64,000 bases of DNA from Myxococcus eversor. GTDB taxonomy: Bacteria > Myxococcota > Myxococcia > Myxococcales > Myxococcaceae. The stretch is from NCBI RefSeq assembly GCF_010894455.1, contig NZ_JAAIXY010000021.1, forward strand, positions 1-64,000, read 5' to 3'. Positions 1-8,476 of this stretch are shown here, in pieces. Each line of letters begins with the position of its first letter. Position 1 is the first letter of the stretch. The translations under genes were made by a program, and so were the position numbers. The notes under the pieces are model-generated. The model saw only the letters and a list, made by a program, of their open reading frames with translations. It searched no databases and was not told the origin of the DNA.

Positions 1-1254
1 TCCCCCGAGCAACGCCAGGAAGACCCCCGCGCCCATCACCGCGCGCCGATTGCCCCCCTCTCCCAGACAGTGCTTCCACCCCAGCCCCGCCGCCACCGCG
101 AGCCCCAGGCTGACCAGCGGCACCAGCTTCTCCGGATAGCGAAACGGCCGCCACAGCGGGAACACCTGATACACCCATCCATAGACAGGCAGCGCATCCC
201 CCAGGCTCAGCGCGAGCAACAACAACCACGCCCCCGCCAGCACCCACGCACGAGGACGCCGCGCGGAGGCGATGAGCCCGCCCAATGCCAGCACACAGGC
301 CGGTGTCCCGACATAGATGGAGTCCACCCAGACGCGACCAAATCCTCCCGACGGAACCAGGTGACGCACGACAATCTCCGGGATGCCGCGCAGCCCCTCC
401 TTGTCCGCCAGGTACGGCCCCACCAGCAGCTCCCACAGGCGCAGCGGATGGAGCGAGAAGCGCTGCGCCTCCGCCGCCGAGCGAGCCCCGGGCTCACCCG
501 AGAGCACCAGCCCCACCGCCGGAGACAACTGCGGCGCGGCCAGAAGGCCCCCCGTCACCACCAACACCCCGCAGACACCCAGCCGCCGTCGCCACGCGCC
601 CACCCCAGGGTCCACGGCGGCCACGAGCACGACCAGCGCGTTCGTCATCGCGAAGCCCTGCGCATCCCCCGCGAAGGCCACCAGCGCCAGCAGCCCCGCG
701 CCCACCCCCAGCCGCCCCACCGACGGCGCGCGCAGGAAGCGGACCGCCCCCCAGAGCGCGGCGGGCACCGTACTCGCCGCGAGCAGATAGGTCGGATTGT
801 TGGTGATGCAGACCAGGTAGCCGCTGAAGGTGAAGCAGAGGGCCGCGAAGAAGGCCCCGGCGCGAGGCACGTCGTACTGCCGCAGCAGCGCCCAGGTGCC
901 GAGCAACGCCACGGGGTAGCAAGCGAGGATGGTGGCCTTCACCGCCACGCCGAGCGGCAGCAACAGGTGCAGCAGCGTCGTGGGGTGGAACGCGCCCGAG
1001 ATGAAGATGCCCAGGAAGGACTGTCCGAAGCCATCGAAGGCGAACCACTCCGGCAAATCGAACACGGCCACCCGCGCGGCCCAGAAGGCCCGCATCGGAT
1101 AGAAGGCGCGCAGCGTGTCACCGGCGATGAAGACGTCGCTCCAGAAGAACGCCCGGAAGAAGAACCCCACCGGCAGCAGCACCATCAGCGCGGGCAGCAC
1201 CCAGGCCCGCCGCGTCCTCGGGTCGTCCACCACCTGCTTCGATTCGTCCGCCAT
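1..1254 (-). CDS. YfhO-like polytopic membrane protein (3' end outside window)
   Basis: The minus-strand frame opens at ATG 1254, just after a GAAGAG ribosome-binding site, and stays open for 418 codons to the window edge, so the C-terminus is missing. The protein starts MADESKQVVDD, then shows a long hydrophobic helix (WVLPALMVLLPVGFFF), a loop motif GDTLRAFYPMRAFW resembling the first-loop acidic motif of GT-C/YfhO-type membrane proteins, and about nine further hydrophobic segments. YfhO-family proteins are inner-membrane proteins linked to glycosylation of surface polymers; the exact substrate cannot be read here. Assignment to the family is by topology and loop motif only. Confidence 0.8.
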   Translation of the reverse strand, partial: MADESKQVVDDPRTRRAWVLPALMVLLPVGFFFRAFFWSDVFIAGDTLRAFYPMRAFWAARVAVFDLPEWFAFDGFGQSFLGIFISGAFHPTTLLHLLLPLGVAVKATILACYPVALLGTWALLRQYDVPRAGAFFAALCFTFSGYLVCITNNPTYLLAASTVPAALWGAVRFLRAPSVGRLGVGAGLLALVAFAGDAQGFAMTNALVVLVAAVDPGVGAWRRRLGVCGVLVVTGGLLAAPQLSPAVGLVLSGEPGARSAAEAQRFSLHPLRLWELLVGPYLADKEGLRGIPEIVVRHLVPSGGFGRVWVDSIYVGTPACVLALGGLIASARRPRAWVLAGAWLLLLALSLGDALPVYGWVYQVFPLWRPFRYPEKLVPLVSLGLAVAAGLGWKHCLGEGGNRRAVMGAGVFLALLGG

Positions 1255-1320
1255 CTCTTCAGCGTTCTTCGCATGCCGAGCGGGCTGACGGGTAGCCCGG
1301 ACGGGGCACATCCCACGCAA

Positions 1321-1764
1321 TCAGTGCGGCGGCGGTGGCGGGGAGTCCTCGTCCGCGGAGACCCGCTGCTCCACCTGTCTCCTCACCAGCCGCTTCGTCG
1401 CGACCTCCTCCTCCTCCGTCCGCTGCCGCCGCTTCACCAGCCCCTGGCTCTCATCCACGAACCAGAAGATGACCCGGTAGAAGGCGGCGATGACGGTGAC
1501 GAGCAGCGCCGACAACAGCCACCGCAGCACCAGGCCCGGCCAGCCGCCCACCACCACGTCGATGGGATACGTCCCCGTGAGCGGCACCAACACGAAGGCC
1601 ACGTAGTGCGACAGGCAGTAGGGACACGACACCAGGTAGCCCCACCACGTGTCCTTCCCGCCCAGCCGCTCACGCAGCGACGCGAAGATGCGCTCGCGGG
1701 CGATGGTCTGCGACACCCCCATCACCACCGCCGACACCGCGAAGAGCTGGAACAGGGTCCCCAT
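1321..1764 (-). CDS. DUF1360-like small membrane protein
   Basis: The product is 147 residues. ATG 1764 follows a GGTGG ribosome-binding site. Three hydrophobic stretches surround a conserved-looking motif SCPYCLSHYVAFVLV, which resembles the CPxC-containing helix of DUF1360 membrane proteins. The C-terminal third is soluble and highly charged (KRRQRTEEEEVATKRL) and ends in an acidic then poly-proline tail. Function is unknown. It lies upstream of and in line with the YfhO-like gene with a 66-bp gap, so co-transcription is possible. DUF1360 membership is inferred from the motif. Confidence 0.7.
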   Translation of the reverse strand: MGTLFQLFAVSAVVMGVSQTIARERIFASLRERLGGKDTWWGYLVSCPYCLSHYVAFVLVPLTGTYPIDVVVGGWPGLVLRWLLSALLVTVIAAFYRVIFWFVDESQGLVKRRQRTEEEEVATKRLVRRQVEQRVSADEDSPPPPPH

Positions 1765-2070
1765 TCCACCAAGGTGGCGATGACGCGCCCGGGCCGCGGA
1801 CACGCGTCGCACAACCGCCACCTTGCTCGCCTGGATGCCTCCTCCGCTCCCACCCTTCCCCACTGTCAGCCGGGAAACAGTCGGAAGAGTCTTCGGATCA
1901 CCCCCCTGTAAAAACGAAAGGGTCCTGCCCTTAAGCACCCTGACCCGGTGATGCAAACCCTCGCATTCACTGGGAAATGGTCCGCAAGTGCCGTGGCACA
2001 TGCATTGCGAAGGACCCGTCCCGTGCCGCCGATGCGCGGCTCCCACCGGCCCCCTTCCCCGAGAGACGCC
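1765..2070. other. Divergent intergenic region before the sigma factor
   Basis: About 306 bp separate the minus-strand membrane gene from the plus-strand sigma-factor gene. It holds an interrupted palindrome at 1881-1897 (8-bp arms around G1889, one mismatch) and a small hairpin AAGGG-TCCTG-CCCTT near 1918-1932. Both could be control sites for the sigma gene. An ATG at 1948 is in frame with the sigma gene but would add 41 residues unlike any sigma factor, so I treat it as non-coding leader. Confidence 0.4.
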
Positions 2071-2955
2071 ATGCAGGAAACCTCCCACTTCTCCTCCCCG
2101 GATTCCCTCTCCACGTACCTCTCGGAAATCAACAAGTACCCCCTGCTGACCCAGCCGCAGGAGCAGGAGCTGTCGCGCCGCTTCCGCAAGGGCGACCTGA
2201 TGGCGGGCCACCAGCTCGTCACCGCCAACCTGCGCTTCGTGGTGAAGGTGTCCTACGAGTACCGCTCGTACGGCCTGAAGATGTCGGACCTCATCCAGGA
2301 GGCGAACATCGGCCTGATGAAGGCCGTGCAGAAGTTCGACCCGGACAAGGGCATCCGCCTCATCTCCTACGCGGTGTGGTGGATTCGCGCGTACATCCAG
2401 AACTGCATCCTGCGCAACTGGAGCCTGGTGAAGCTGGGCACGACGCAGGCGCAGCGCCGGCTGTTCTTCAGCCTGGCGCGCACCCGCCGCGAGTTGGAGC
2501 GCATGGGCGCCGGTGACGCGAGCATCGTCAACGCGGAGGAGATTGCCCGCAAGCTGAACGTGAAGGCCTCCGAGGTGCGCGAGATGGAGCAGCGCATGGG
2601 CGGCCGGGACTTGTCGCTCGACGCGCCCGTCGGCGAGGACGGCGACGCCACCCACCTGGACTTCGTGGAGTCCTCCGCAGCGTCCCACGAGGACGAGGTG
2701 GCCGACCGCCAGCAGGCGGGCCTCACCCGGGACCTGGTGCAGCGCGCCCTGCGCCGCCTGGACCCGCGCGAGCGCTTCATCATCGAGAACCGGGTGATGG
2801 GTGACGCGGAGATGACGCTCAGCGAGCTGGGTGAGCACTTCGGCTTCTCCCGCGAGCGCGCCCGTCAGCTCGAGATTCGCGCCAAGGACAAGCTCAAGGC
2901 GGAGCTGGCCCTGCTGATGGCCGACGCGGGCCTGGACGCCGCCTCGCTCTCCTGA
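2071..2955 (+). CDS. RNA polymerase sigma factor, RpoH (sigma-32) family
   Basis: The product is 294 residues, the usual length for an RpoH-type alternative sigma factor. Region 1.2 is STYLSEINKYPLLT (residues 14-27). Region 2 is NLRFVVKVSYEYRSYGLKM followed by DLIQEANIGLMKAV (about 53-86). The sequence QRRLFFSLARTRREL at about 128-142 matches the RpoH box typical of sigma-32 proteins. Region 4 with its helix-turn-helix (TLSELGEHFGFSRERARQLE) lies at about 245-265. ATG 2071 was chosen because GAGAG at 2061-2065 is well spaced and the protein then starts like other RpoH proteins. Myxobacteria have several paralogues of this type (SigB and SigC in M. xanthus), so I do not assign a symbol. Confidence 0.93.
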   Translation: MQETSHFSSPDSLSTYLSEINKYPLLTQPQEQELSRRFRKGDLMAGHQLVTANLRFVVKVSYEYRSYGLKMSDLIQEANIGLMKAVQKFDPDKGIRLISYAVWWIRAYIQNCILRNWSLVKLGTTQAQRRLFFSLARTRRELERMGAGDASIVNAEEIARKLNVKASEVREMEQRMGGRDLSLDAPVGEDGDATHLDFVESSAASHEDEVADRQQAGLTRDLVQRALRRLDPRERFIIENRVMGDAEMTLSELGEHFGFSRERARQLEIRAKDKLKAELALLMADAGLDAASLS

Positions 2956-2969
2956 CCGCTCTTCACACC

Positions 2970-3031
2970 GACTTCCTCACCGGAAGTCGCTGACCTGCAC
3001 CGAGTCCGCCTTTCGAAAGAAGGGCGGACTC
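2970..3031 (+). terminator. Paired hairpins after the sigma-factor gene
   Basis: Two inverted repeats lie just past the stop codon: GACTTCC/GGAAGTC (2970-2976 and 2982-2988) and a stronger GAGTCCGCC/GGCGGACTC (3002-3010 and 3023-3031) followed by ATTCGTTT. The second looks like an intrinsic terminator separating the sigma gene from the injection-system operon. Confidence 0.65.
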
Positions 3032-3368
3032 ATTCGTTTCCAGGTCCTACGTCCCCGGCCGGCCGCCCCCGGGTCCACCCGACCTCCCCCGTCGAAATCG
3101 CGCCCGAGGCCGAAAATCCGGCCCGCGCGGCGTCGCGGCGATTCCTCCCGTCGACGCGGGGCCTCCCCACCCAGGCCCGCTGTCCGGGACGCCCACCCCC
3201 ACGAACCCTCCAGGTGAGCCCCGCGATTCTCCGTCCACCCGCCCAAGCCCCTCGGGGGCAGGACGTCCGACGTGCGGAAGTCGCCGCGCGCCCCACCGCC
3301 TGAATCCACCCTCCGGTGAGCCTTCAAATACAGACGCGCGGGGTTTCAAAAGACATCCTCCCCGCCAA
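3032..3368. other. Non-coding stretch upstream of the injection-system promoter
   Basis: I see no credible gene here. Short frames exist on the minus strand but are Arg/Gly-rich shadows with no ribosome-binding site. No clear repeats were found. Confidence 0.5.
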
Positions 3369-3421
3369 GTCAGACAAGTCCACCCCCATTGACACACTTG
3401 TTTTCCCTGTTACTGTCTGAC
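3369..3421 (+). promoter_or_regulatory. Candidate sigma-70 promoter inside an inverted repeat
   Basis: TTGACA at 3389-3394 (perfect -35) is followed after 16 bp by TACTGT at 3411-3416 (a weak -10). A perfect 8-bp dyad, GTCAGACA at 3369-3376 and TGTCTGAC at 3414-3421, flanks the -35 and overlaps the -10 end, as expected for an operator pair. Transcription would start near 3423, giving a leader of about 155 nt before the first injection-system gene. Promoter activity is inferred from sequence only. Confidence 0.5.
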
Positions 3422-3543
3422 CATCACACGAATCAAACCTTCGCGTGAATCACTCAGCGGCTGTGGCGAACGGTCGGCGGTTCCATCTTCGCTCGCAAAA
3501 CCCCGGCGGCCCTCCGGGTCTCACCATCCACACCAATCACAGA

Positions 3544-3570
3544 CACGCCCGGCGGGCGTGCTCGGCGGAG
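3544..3570 (+). promoter_or_regulatory. Leader hairpin next to the first ribosome-binding site
   Basis: CACGCCC-GGC-GGGCGTG (3544-3560) forms a 7-bp stem with a 3-nt loop. It ends four bases before the Shine-Dalgarno-like GGCGGAG (3564-3570) that serves the TTG start at 3578. The close spacing could modulate translation of the operon's first gene; this is an inference. Confidence 0.35.
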
Positions 3571-3577
3571 TCTTGTC

Positions 3578-4180
3578 TTGGGCAAGCTGGGAGGCACATT
3601 GGAGCTGGTCCGCAGGCGTCTGGATGAGTTCATCCGGAACGCGGAGGCGGCGCCCCGGCAGGAGCCCTGGGTGGTGCTCTCCAACCTGACGGACAATCAA
3701 GGCAGTCCCGCGGCCCCCGCGCGCGACGCGGTGGTGATGTTCCTGGCGAACATCCGGCACGAGACCATCGTCAGCACGTACAACCGCAACGTCCCCGTGT
3801 CCGCCGACACGTACGGCATCGTCGCGCCGCCGCTCTACATCGACCTCTTCGTCCTGCTGTACGCCAACTTCGAGGACCAGGCGTACCCCGTGGGGCTGGA
3901 GGCCATCTCCCACGTCATCAGCTTCTTCCAGCAGACGCCGTGGTTCACCCAGCAGAGCCTGCCGGGGTTGGACCCGGACATCGACAAGCTCACCTTCGAG
4001 TTCGTCGACCTGGACCTGCTGGGCCTCAACCACCTGATGGGGCTCGCGGGTGTGAAGTACCTGCCGTCCGTCTTCTACAAGGTCCGGATGATTCCCTACC
4101 GGGGCGAGGCCCAGCAGGCCCAGGTGCCCGCGGCCAAGGGCGTCGAGGCGCCCGGCCAGCCCGAGGCGGTCCTGCCATGA
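3578..4180 (+). CDS. DUF4255 (Pvc16 N-terminal domain) injection-system protein
   Basis: The product is 200 residues. It fits the DUF4255/Pvc16-N family, encoded in nearly all extracellular contractile injection systems and thought to act as a tail-terminator or cap component. Visible family features are an N-terminal helix (LELVRRRLDEFIRNAE), the central PPLYIDLFVLLYANF motif with downstream AISHVISFFQQTPWF, and a C-terminal VFYKVRMIPYRGE strand. The start is taken as TTG 3578 with GGAG seven bases upstream; a second TTG at 3599 is an alternative. It heads the operon, and its stop overlaps the next gene's ATG (ATGA). The short Ala/Pro/Gln C-terminal tail looks flexible. Confidence 0.85.
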   Translation: MGKLGGTLELVRRRLDEFIRNAEAAPRQEPWVVLSNLTDNQGSPAAPARDAVVMFLANIRHETIVSTYNRNVPVSADTYGIVAPPLYIDLFVLLYANFEDQAYPVGLEAISHVISFFQQTPWFTQQSLPGLDPDIDKLTFEFVDLDLLGLNHLMGLAGVKYLPSVFYKVRMIPYRGEAQQAQVPAAKGVEAPGQPEAVLP

Positions 4181-5625
4181 GCCGCTTCCGACGCGCCAAC
4201 GAGCGGGCCCTGCGCGGCCCCCTGAGGCCCGGGGAGCTCGCGCGGCGCCACATCCCCAAGGGCCTGGCAGCGCCAGAGCCGCTCGAGGACGTCACGCTGC
4301 CGCGTCGCTACACCTTCGAGCGGCTCTTGAGCGTGGACCTGCGGCACACCTACTTCAATCGCTCCGAGGGCCGCTGCCCGGCCCTGGTCTGCCGGCCCAC
4401 GTCCGCCACGGCGGCGCTGCTCAGGGACCTGGGCCTCATCTTCCGCGACGAGGGCACCTCCTTCACCGTCCTCTACGACTACAACCGCCGCGCGCAGCTG
4501 CTCAAGGCGATGGAGCGCCGCGAGAAGTTGGGCCAGTGGACGTGGCTGTCCTTCGTGCTCGTCCCGGACACGCCCTACTTCGTCAACTTCACGGACCTGC
4601 CCAGCGACTTCCAGCCCACGGAGGTCAACCTCTACTTCAACAACCTCCAGGCCCACTTCGCCGGCGAGCAGCCCTCCCCCGAGGACCAGGAGCTCCACTG
4701 CGCGGGCACCGCGTCGCTCCCCGTCCTCATCAACCCGGGCGAGCAGGTCACGGAGGCCAGCCGGCAGCGCGTGGTGCAGGTGCAGGTGCAGGTGCCGCTC
4801 CTGCCGGGGGCGGACGAGGTCGTCCTGCTGGACCTCTCCGGCGCCGAGGTCCTGTGCAGGCCCTGCAGCATTCCGGTGGCCCTGCTCCAGAAGCAGTCCC
4901 CCTCGCGAATCACCTGCGAGGAGGTGCGCGCGACGCGAGGGCTCAAGGGCCCCGAGCAGCGCGTGGGCGACTTCCTCTACCTGGACCTCTCCGCCCTGCC
5001 CGAGGGCATCTACACCGTGCGCCAGCTCGACGCCGCCGGCGCGACGCTGCACCAGGGCACCATCCTCTACACCCAGGCGTACCCGACGCCGCTGGCCTTC
5101 CTGGACCTGGTGCTGTCCAAGCCGAGCCCCGGCGACGTGGGCCTGTATCCCTTGTGTGACTTGTCCCTGGGCGCGGAGAAGACGCGCATCGTCCCGCTGC
5201 GGGCGGAGCTGCGCTTCGAGCGACGGAGCACCCGCTGGTGCTACTACGTCGTGCCGCCCCGGGGCGTCCGCTACGACGTGCTGCGGCTGCTCGACGTGAG
5301 CTCGCCCCAGCCCGTCACCTTCTCCGGCCCGGTGCCCGTCACCGTCGCCGGAGCGGGTGACGCCTATCTCTTCGTCGCGGACCAGGAGCTGCCGCTCCAG
5401 GAGGTCCCCGACCAGCTCTTCGAGCTCACGGGGAGCCGGGCCGAGGGCGTCTTCGAGAGCACGCTGATGTCCAACGTGCCGGTGGCCTCGCCCGCGATGG
5501 TGCTGCCCCGCGTGGGCCCCCCTCCCGGTGTCCCGCGCGCCACCCGTCCCTCGGGCCAGCGCCGAGCGCCCCAGCCCTCGCCACTCGAGCAGCGGGACTA
5601 CTCGGACATCTACCTGAACCTCTGA
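4177..5625 (+). CDS. Uncharacterised 482-aa injection-system protein
   Basis: I do not recognise this family. The ATG at 4177 overlaps the preceding stop, so it is translationally coupled to the Pvc16-like gene. The N-terminus is basic (MSRFRRANERALRGPLRP). The body is rich in beta strands with repeated Pro and aromatic residues (YFNRSEGRCPALVCRP, DTPYFVNFTDLPSDFQPTEV, GDFLYLDLSALPEGIYTVRQL). The Pro/Arg-rich tail ends DYSDIYLNL. No signal peptide, membrane helix or catalytic motif is evident. Its position between the cap-like protein and the sheath suggests a structural part (cap, adaptor or collar), but cargo or accessory roles are not excluded. Confidence 0.8.
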   Translation: MSRFRRANERALRGPLRPGELARRHIPKGLAAPEPLEDVTLPRRYTFERLLSVDLRHTYFNRSEGRCPALVCRPTSATAALLRDLGLIFRDEGTSFTVLYDYNRRAQLLKAMERREKLGQWTWLSFVLVPDTPYFVNFTDLPSDFQPTEVNLYFNNLQAHFAGEQPSPEDQELHCAGTASLPVLINPGEQVTEASRQRVVQVQVQVPLLPGADEVVLLDLSGAEVLCRPCSIPVALLQKQSPSRITCEEVRATRGLKGPEQRVGDFLYLDLSALPEGIYTVRQLDAAGATLHQGTILYTQAYPTPLAFLDLVLSKPSPGDVGLYPLCDLSLGAEKTRIVPLRAELRFERRSTRWCYYVVPPRGVRYDVLRLLDVSSPQPVTFSGPVPVTVAGAGDAYLFVADQELPLQEVPDQLFELTGSRAEGVFESTLMSNVPVASPAMVLPRVGPPPGVPRATRPSGQRRAPQPSPLEQRDYSDIYLNL

Positions 5626-5662
5626 ACCCCGAAGCCCACCCACGCAGCGAAGAGAGGACCCG

Positions 5663-7216
5663 ATGTCCATCAGGCAAGCCCGTAAAACCCCCGGCGTCTA
5701 TGTCACCGAGCTGGACGCCTTCCCGCCTTCCGTCGTCGGCATCCAGACGGCGGTGCCCGCCTTCATCGGCTACACCCAGACGGCGACGCTCAGCGGAAAG
5801 CCCATCCCCAACAAGCCCATCCGCATCGGCTCGCTGGCGGACTACGAGCAGATTTTCGGCGGGGCGCCGGACCCGACGTTCGACCTCACCGAGGTCACCG
5901 ACACCGCCAAGCAGAAGTCGGGCGACTACGACTTCAAGGTGTATGACAGCGGCGCGACGCCCGGCTGGAAGTACTACGACCTCATCCCCGCGGTGAGCAC
6001 CAAGTACGTCCTCTTCAACAGCCTGCGCCTGTTCTACGCCAACGGCGGCGGCAGCGCGTACATCGTCTCCGTCGGCGACTACACGAGCGCGCTGGACCCG
6101 GCCACGCTCGTCGGCGGCCTGGCGGTCATCGCCGAGCAGGTGGGCCCCACCATGCTCGTGGTGCCGGACGCGGTGAACCTGACGGCGCTGGCGGACTACG
6201 GGACGGTCGCCACCGCGATGCTGGCCCAGTGCGGCGCGCTTCAGGACCGCGTGGCCGTGCTGGACGTGTATGGCTCCGCCACCGTCACCCAGGCCACCCT
6301 GTCCACCGTCATCTCCGACTACCGGGGCGTGCTGGGCAGCAAGTTCCTCAACTACGGGATGACCTACTTCCCCTTCCTGCACACCACGGTGCAGGAGGTG
6401 AGCGACTTCGACTACACCAACATCAAGACGGAGGCGACGCTCAAGTCCATCCTGCTGCTGGAGAGCGCCAACCTCTACGCCAACGCCGCCGCGCGCAAGA
6501 CGGCCGTGGACGCGGACATCGCCAAGATTGGCACCGTCACGACGCCCGAGGACATCCTCGCGCTGAACCAGAACCTCACCGCCGCGCTGCCGCTCCTCAC
6601 GGACATGCTGCGCATCATCACCAGCAAGGACGACGTGCTGCCGTCCAGCGGCGCCATGGCGGGCATCTACACCTGGAACGATGCCAACCGGGGCGTGTGG
6701 AACGCGCCGGCCAACGTCAGCCTCACCGGCGTCACCAGCACCACGTTCAAGCTCAACAACGAGCAGCAGGCGGACCTCAACGTCCCGGTGGACGGCAAGG
6801 CCGTCAACGCCGTGCGCGAGTTCGTGGGCCGGGGCTCCGTCGTCTGGGGCGCGCGCACGCTGGACGGCAACAGCAATGACTGGCGCTACATCCAGGTGCG
6901 CCGCACCCTCACCTACGCCGAGCAGTCCATCAAGGCCGCGTTGGACCGCTTCGTCTTCGCCGCCAACGACGGCAACACCTGGGCGTCGGTCACCTCCATG
7001 GTGTCCAGCTTCCTGCAGGGCCTGTGGTCCCAGGGAGGCCTGCTGGGCGCCACCGCGTCGGATGCGTTCAGCGTGGAGTGTGGCCTGGGCAGCACCATGA
7101 CGGCGCAGGACGTGCTGGAGGGCTACATGGTCGTCCAGGTCACCCTGCAGATGATCCGCCCGGCGGAGTTCATCGAGCTGACCTTCAAGCAGAAGATGGA
7201 AGGCGCCAGCGCGTAG
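5663..7216 (+). CDS. Contractile tail sheath protein
   Basis: The product is 517 residues. The N-terminus RKTPGVYVTELDAFPPSVVGIQTAVPAFIGYT is the hallmark opening of phage-tail and injection-system sheath subunits (PGVYxxE then V..V.TAVPAFIG). The C-terminal part, with WRYIQVRRTLTYAEQSIKAA and YMVVQVTLQMIRPAEFIELT, matches the conserved sheath domain that interlocks neighbouring subunits. GAGAGGA precedes ATG 5663. Contraction of this layer drives the inner tube outward. Only one sheath gene is present, whereas the Photorhabdus virulence cassettes carry several paralogues. Confidence 0.95.
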   Translation: MSIRQARKTPGVYVTELDAFPPSVVGIQTAVPAFIGYTQTATLSGKPIPNKPIRIGSLADYEQIFGGAPDPTFDLTEVTDTAKQKSGDYDFKVYDSGATPGWKYYDLIPAVSTKYVLFNSLRLFYANGGGSAYIVSVGDYTSALDPATLVGGLAVIAEQVGPTMLVVPDAVNLTALADYGTVATAMLAQCGALQDRVAVLDVYGSATVTQATLSTVISDYRGVLGSKFLNYGMTYFPFLHTTVQEVSDFDYTNIKTEATLKSILLLESANLYANAAARKTAVDADIAKIGTVTTPEDILALNQNLTAALPLLTDMLRIITSKDDVLPSSGAMAGIYTWNDANRGVWNAPANVSLTGVTSTTFKLNNEQQADLNVPVDGKAVNAVREFVGRGSVVWGARTLDGNSNDWRYIQVRRTLTYAEQSIKAALDRFVFAANDGNTWASVTSMVSSFLQGLWSQGGLLGATASDAFSVECGLGSTMTAQDVLEGYMVVQVTLQMIRPAEFIELTFKQKMEGASA

Positions 7217-7274
7217 CGCCCGCCCGGACTTCGACGACTGATTCCACCCTTCACGAGTTCAACGAGGAGCCGCC

Positions 7275-7727
7275 ATGGCAGGAGAAGTCCAAAACGATAT
7301 CTGGCCGTTGCCGAAATTCTATTTCTCCGTCCAGTTGGGGGACGACACGTCCGTCAGCTTCCAGGAAGTAGATGGCCTGGAGACGGAGACGCAGGTCATC
7401 GAGTACCGGCACGGCAACAACCCCAGCTTCTTTCCCATCAAGATGCCGGGCCTGGGCAAGGTCGGCAACGTGAAGCTGCGCAAGGGCATCTTCATCAACG
7501 ATGCCCGCTTCTGGGATTGGTACAACGAAATCAAGATGAACACGATTACCCGGCGGACGGTCATCATCAGTCTGCTGGATGAGAAGGGCGCGCCGAAGAT
7601 GACGTGGACCCTGAACAACGCGTGGCCCACGAAGCTCTCCGGCACGGACCTCAAGTCGGAAGGCAACGAGGTCGCCGTGGAGTCGCTCGAGGTCGCCTTC
7701 GAGACGCTCGTCGTCGCCGCGCCGTAA
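7275..7727 (+). CDS. Inner tube protein (gp19-like), first copy
   Basis: The product is 150 residues, typical for phage T4 gp19/Hcp-like tube subunits. The fold signature is WPLPKFYFSVQLGDD, followed by SFQEVDGLETETQVIEYRHG and KLRKGIF, and the C-terminal strand VAVESLEVAFETLVV. The hexameric rings stack to form the rigid tube inside the sheath. GAGGAG precedes ATG 7275. The adjacent gene encodes a divergent second tube protein. Confidence 0.95.
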   Translation: MAGEVQNDIWPLPKFYFSVQLGDDTSVSFQEVDGLETETQVIEYRHGNNPSFFPIKMPGLGKVGNVKLRKGIFINDARFWDWYNEIKMNTITRRTVIISLLDEKGAPKMTWTLNNAWPTKLSGTDLKSEGNEVAVESLEVAFETLVVAAP

Positions 7728-7741
7728 TCACAGCCATCGCC

Positions 7742-8272
7742 ATGTCCGAACCCTACTACCCGCCCGGCGCGTTCTACTTCAGCGTCTCCGTCCTCGGCTC
7801 CGCGACCCTGCTCGCGGCGGCGAGCGATTTGGACGCCTCGTTCCAGGAGATTTCGGGCATCGAGGCCCGCTGGGACACGGAGGACGTCACGGAAGGGGGC
7901 GAGAATCGCTTCACGCACAAGCTGCCCAAGGCCGCCAAGTACTCCAACCTGGTGCTCAAGCGGGGCGTGGTGACGCGGGACTCGTTCCTGGCGGAGTGGT
8001 TCGGACAGAGCGTGGGTTCGGGGCTGTCATTGCCGCTGTTGCCACAGAACATCCTCGTGCTGCTGCTCAACGAGGATGGCCTTCCACTGGTGGCGTGGGG
8101 CTTCATCAACGCCTGGCCGCTGCGCTGGGAGGTGTCCCCGATGAGCTCCACGGAGAACCGCATCCTCACGGAGTCGCTGGAGCTGTCCTACAACTACTTC
8201 GAGCGCGTGAATCTGGGCAGCCCGGCCTCTGTGGCCATCAAGCTGGCCCAGCTCACGTCCCGGCTGATGTGA
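7742..8272 (+). CDS. Inner tube protein, second divergent copy
   Basis: The product is 176 residues with the same strand order as the first tube protein: PPGAFYFSVSVLG, FQEISGIEARWDTEDVTEGG, LVLKRGV, then an ESLELSYNYFERV C-terminal strand. It is 26 residues longer than the first copy and only weakly similar. In known injection systems a divergent tube protein forms the first ring(s) linking baseplate to tube, and I infer that role here. It begins 14 bp after the first tube gene. Confidence 0.9.
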   Translation: MSEPYYPPGAFYFSVSVLGSATLLAAASDLDASFQEISGIEARWDTEDVTEGGENRFTHKLPKAAKYSNLVLKRGVVTRDSFLAEWFGQSVGSGLSLPLLPQNILVLLLNEDGLPLVAWGFINAWPLRWEVSPMSSTENRILTESLELSYNYFERVNLGSPASVAIKLAQLTSRLM

Positions 8273-8282
8273 GGCGCGCGCC

Positions 8283-8474
8283 ATGCCCCTGGAAGTCAAC
8301 GAGGTCGGCATCCAGATGAGCGTGCGGGGCGGCTCCGGCGAGGCGATTCCGGAGACGCCCAGCACGCCCGTGGGCGACTGCGGCTGCGACGACGAGAAGC
8401 AGGCGCACCAGAAGGTGGTGGAGGACTGCGTGCGCCGCGTCCTCCAAATCTTGAAGGCGCGACAGGAGCGGTAG
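8283..8474 (+). CDS. DUF5908 small injection-system protein
   Basis: The product is 63 residues. Small proteins starting MPLEVNEVGI and ending in an amphipathic helix (VVEDCVRRVLQILKARQER) fit DUF5908, a family found between tube and LysM-adaptor genes of contractile injection systems. The middle holds a CGCDDEKQ Cys pair. No function is established. It is tightly packed, 10 bp after the second tube gene and 2 bp before the next. Confidence 0.75.
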   Translation: MPLEVNEVGIQMSVRGGSGEAIPETPSTPVGDCGCDDEKQAHQKVVEDCVRRVLQILKARQER

Positions 8475-8476
8475 CG

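Noticed and set aside
70..1911. Long plus-strand open frame over the membrane-protein genes
   Set aside because: Its product is Arg/His/Gln/Pro-rich low complexity, whereas the minus strand gives two clear multi-helix membrane proteins with ribosome-binding sites.
3445..3627. 60-residue leader open frame before the injection operon
   Set aside because: It has no clear ribosome-binding site and overlaps the first gene; its composition is non-protein-like.
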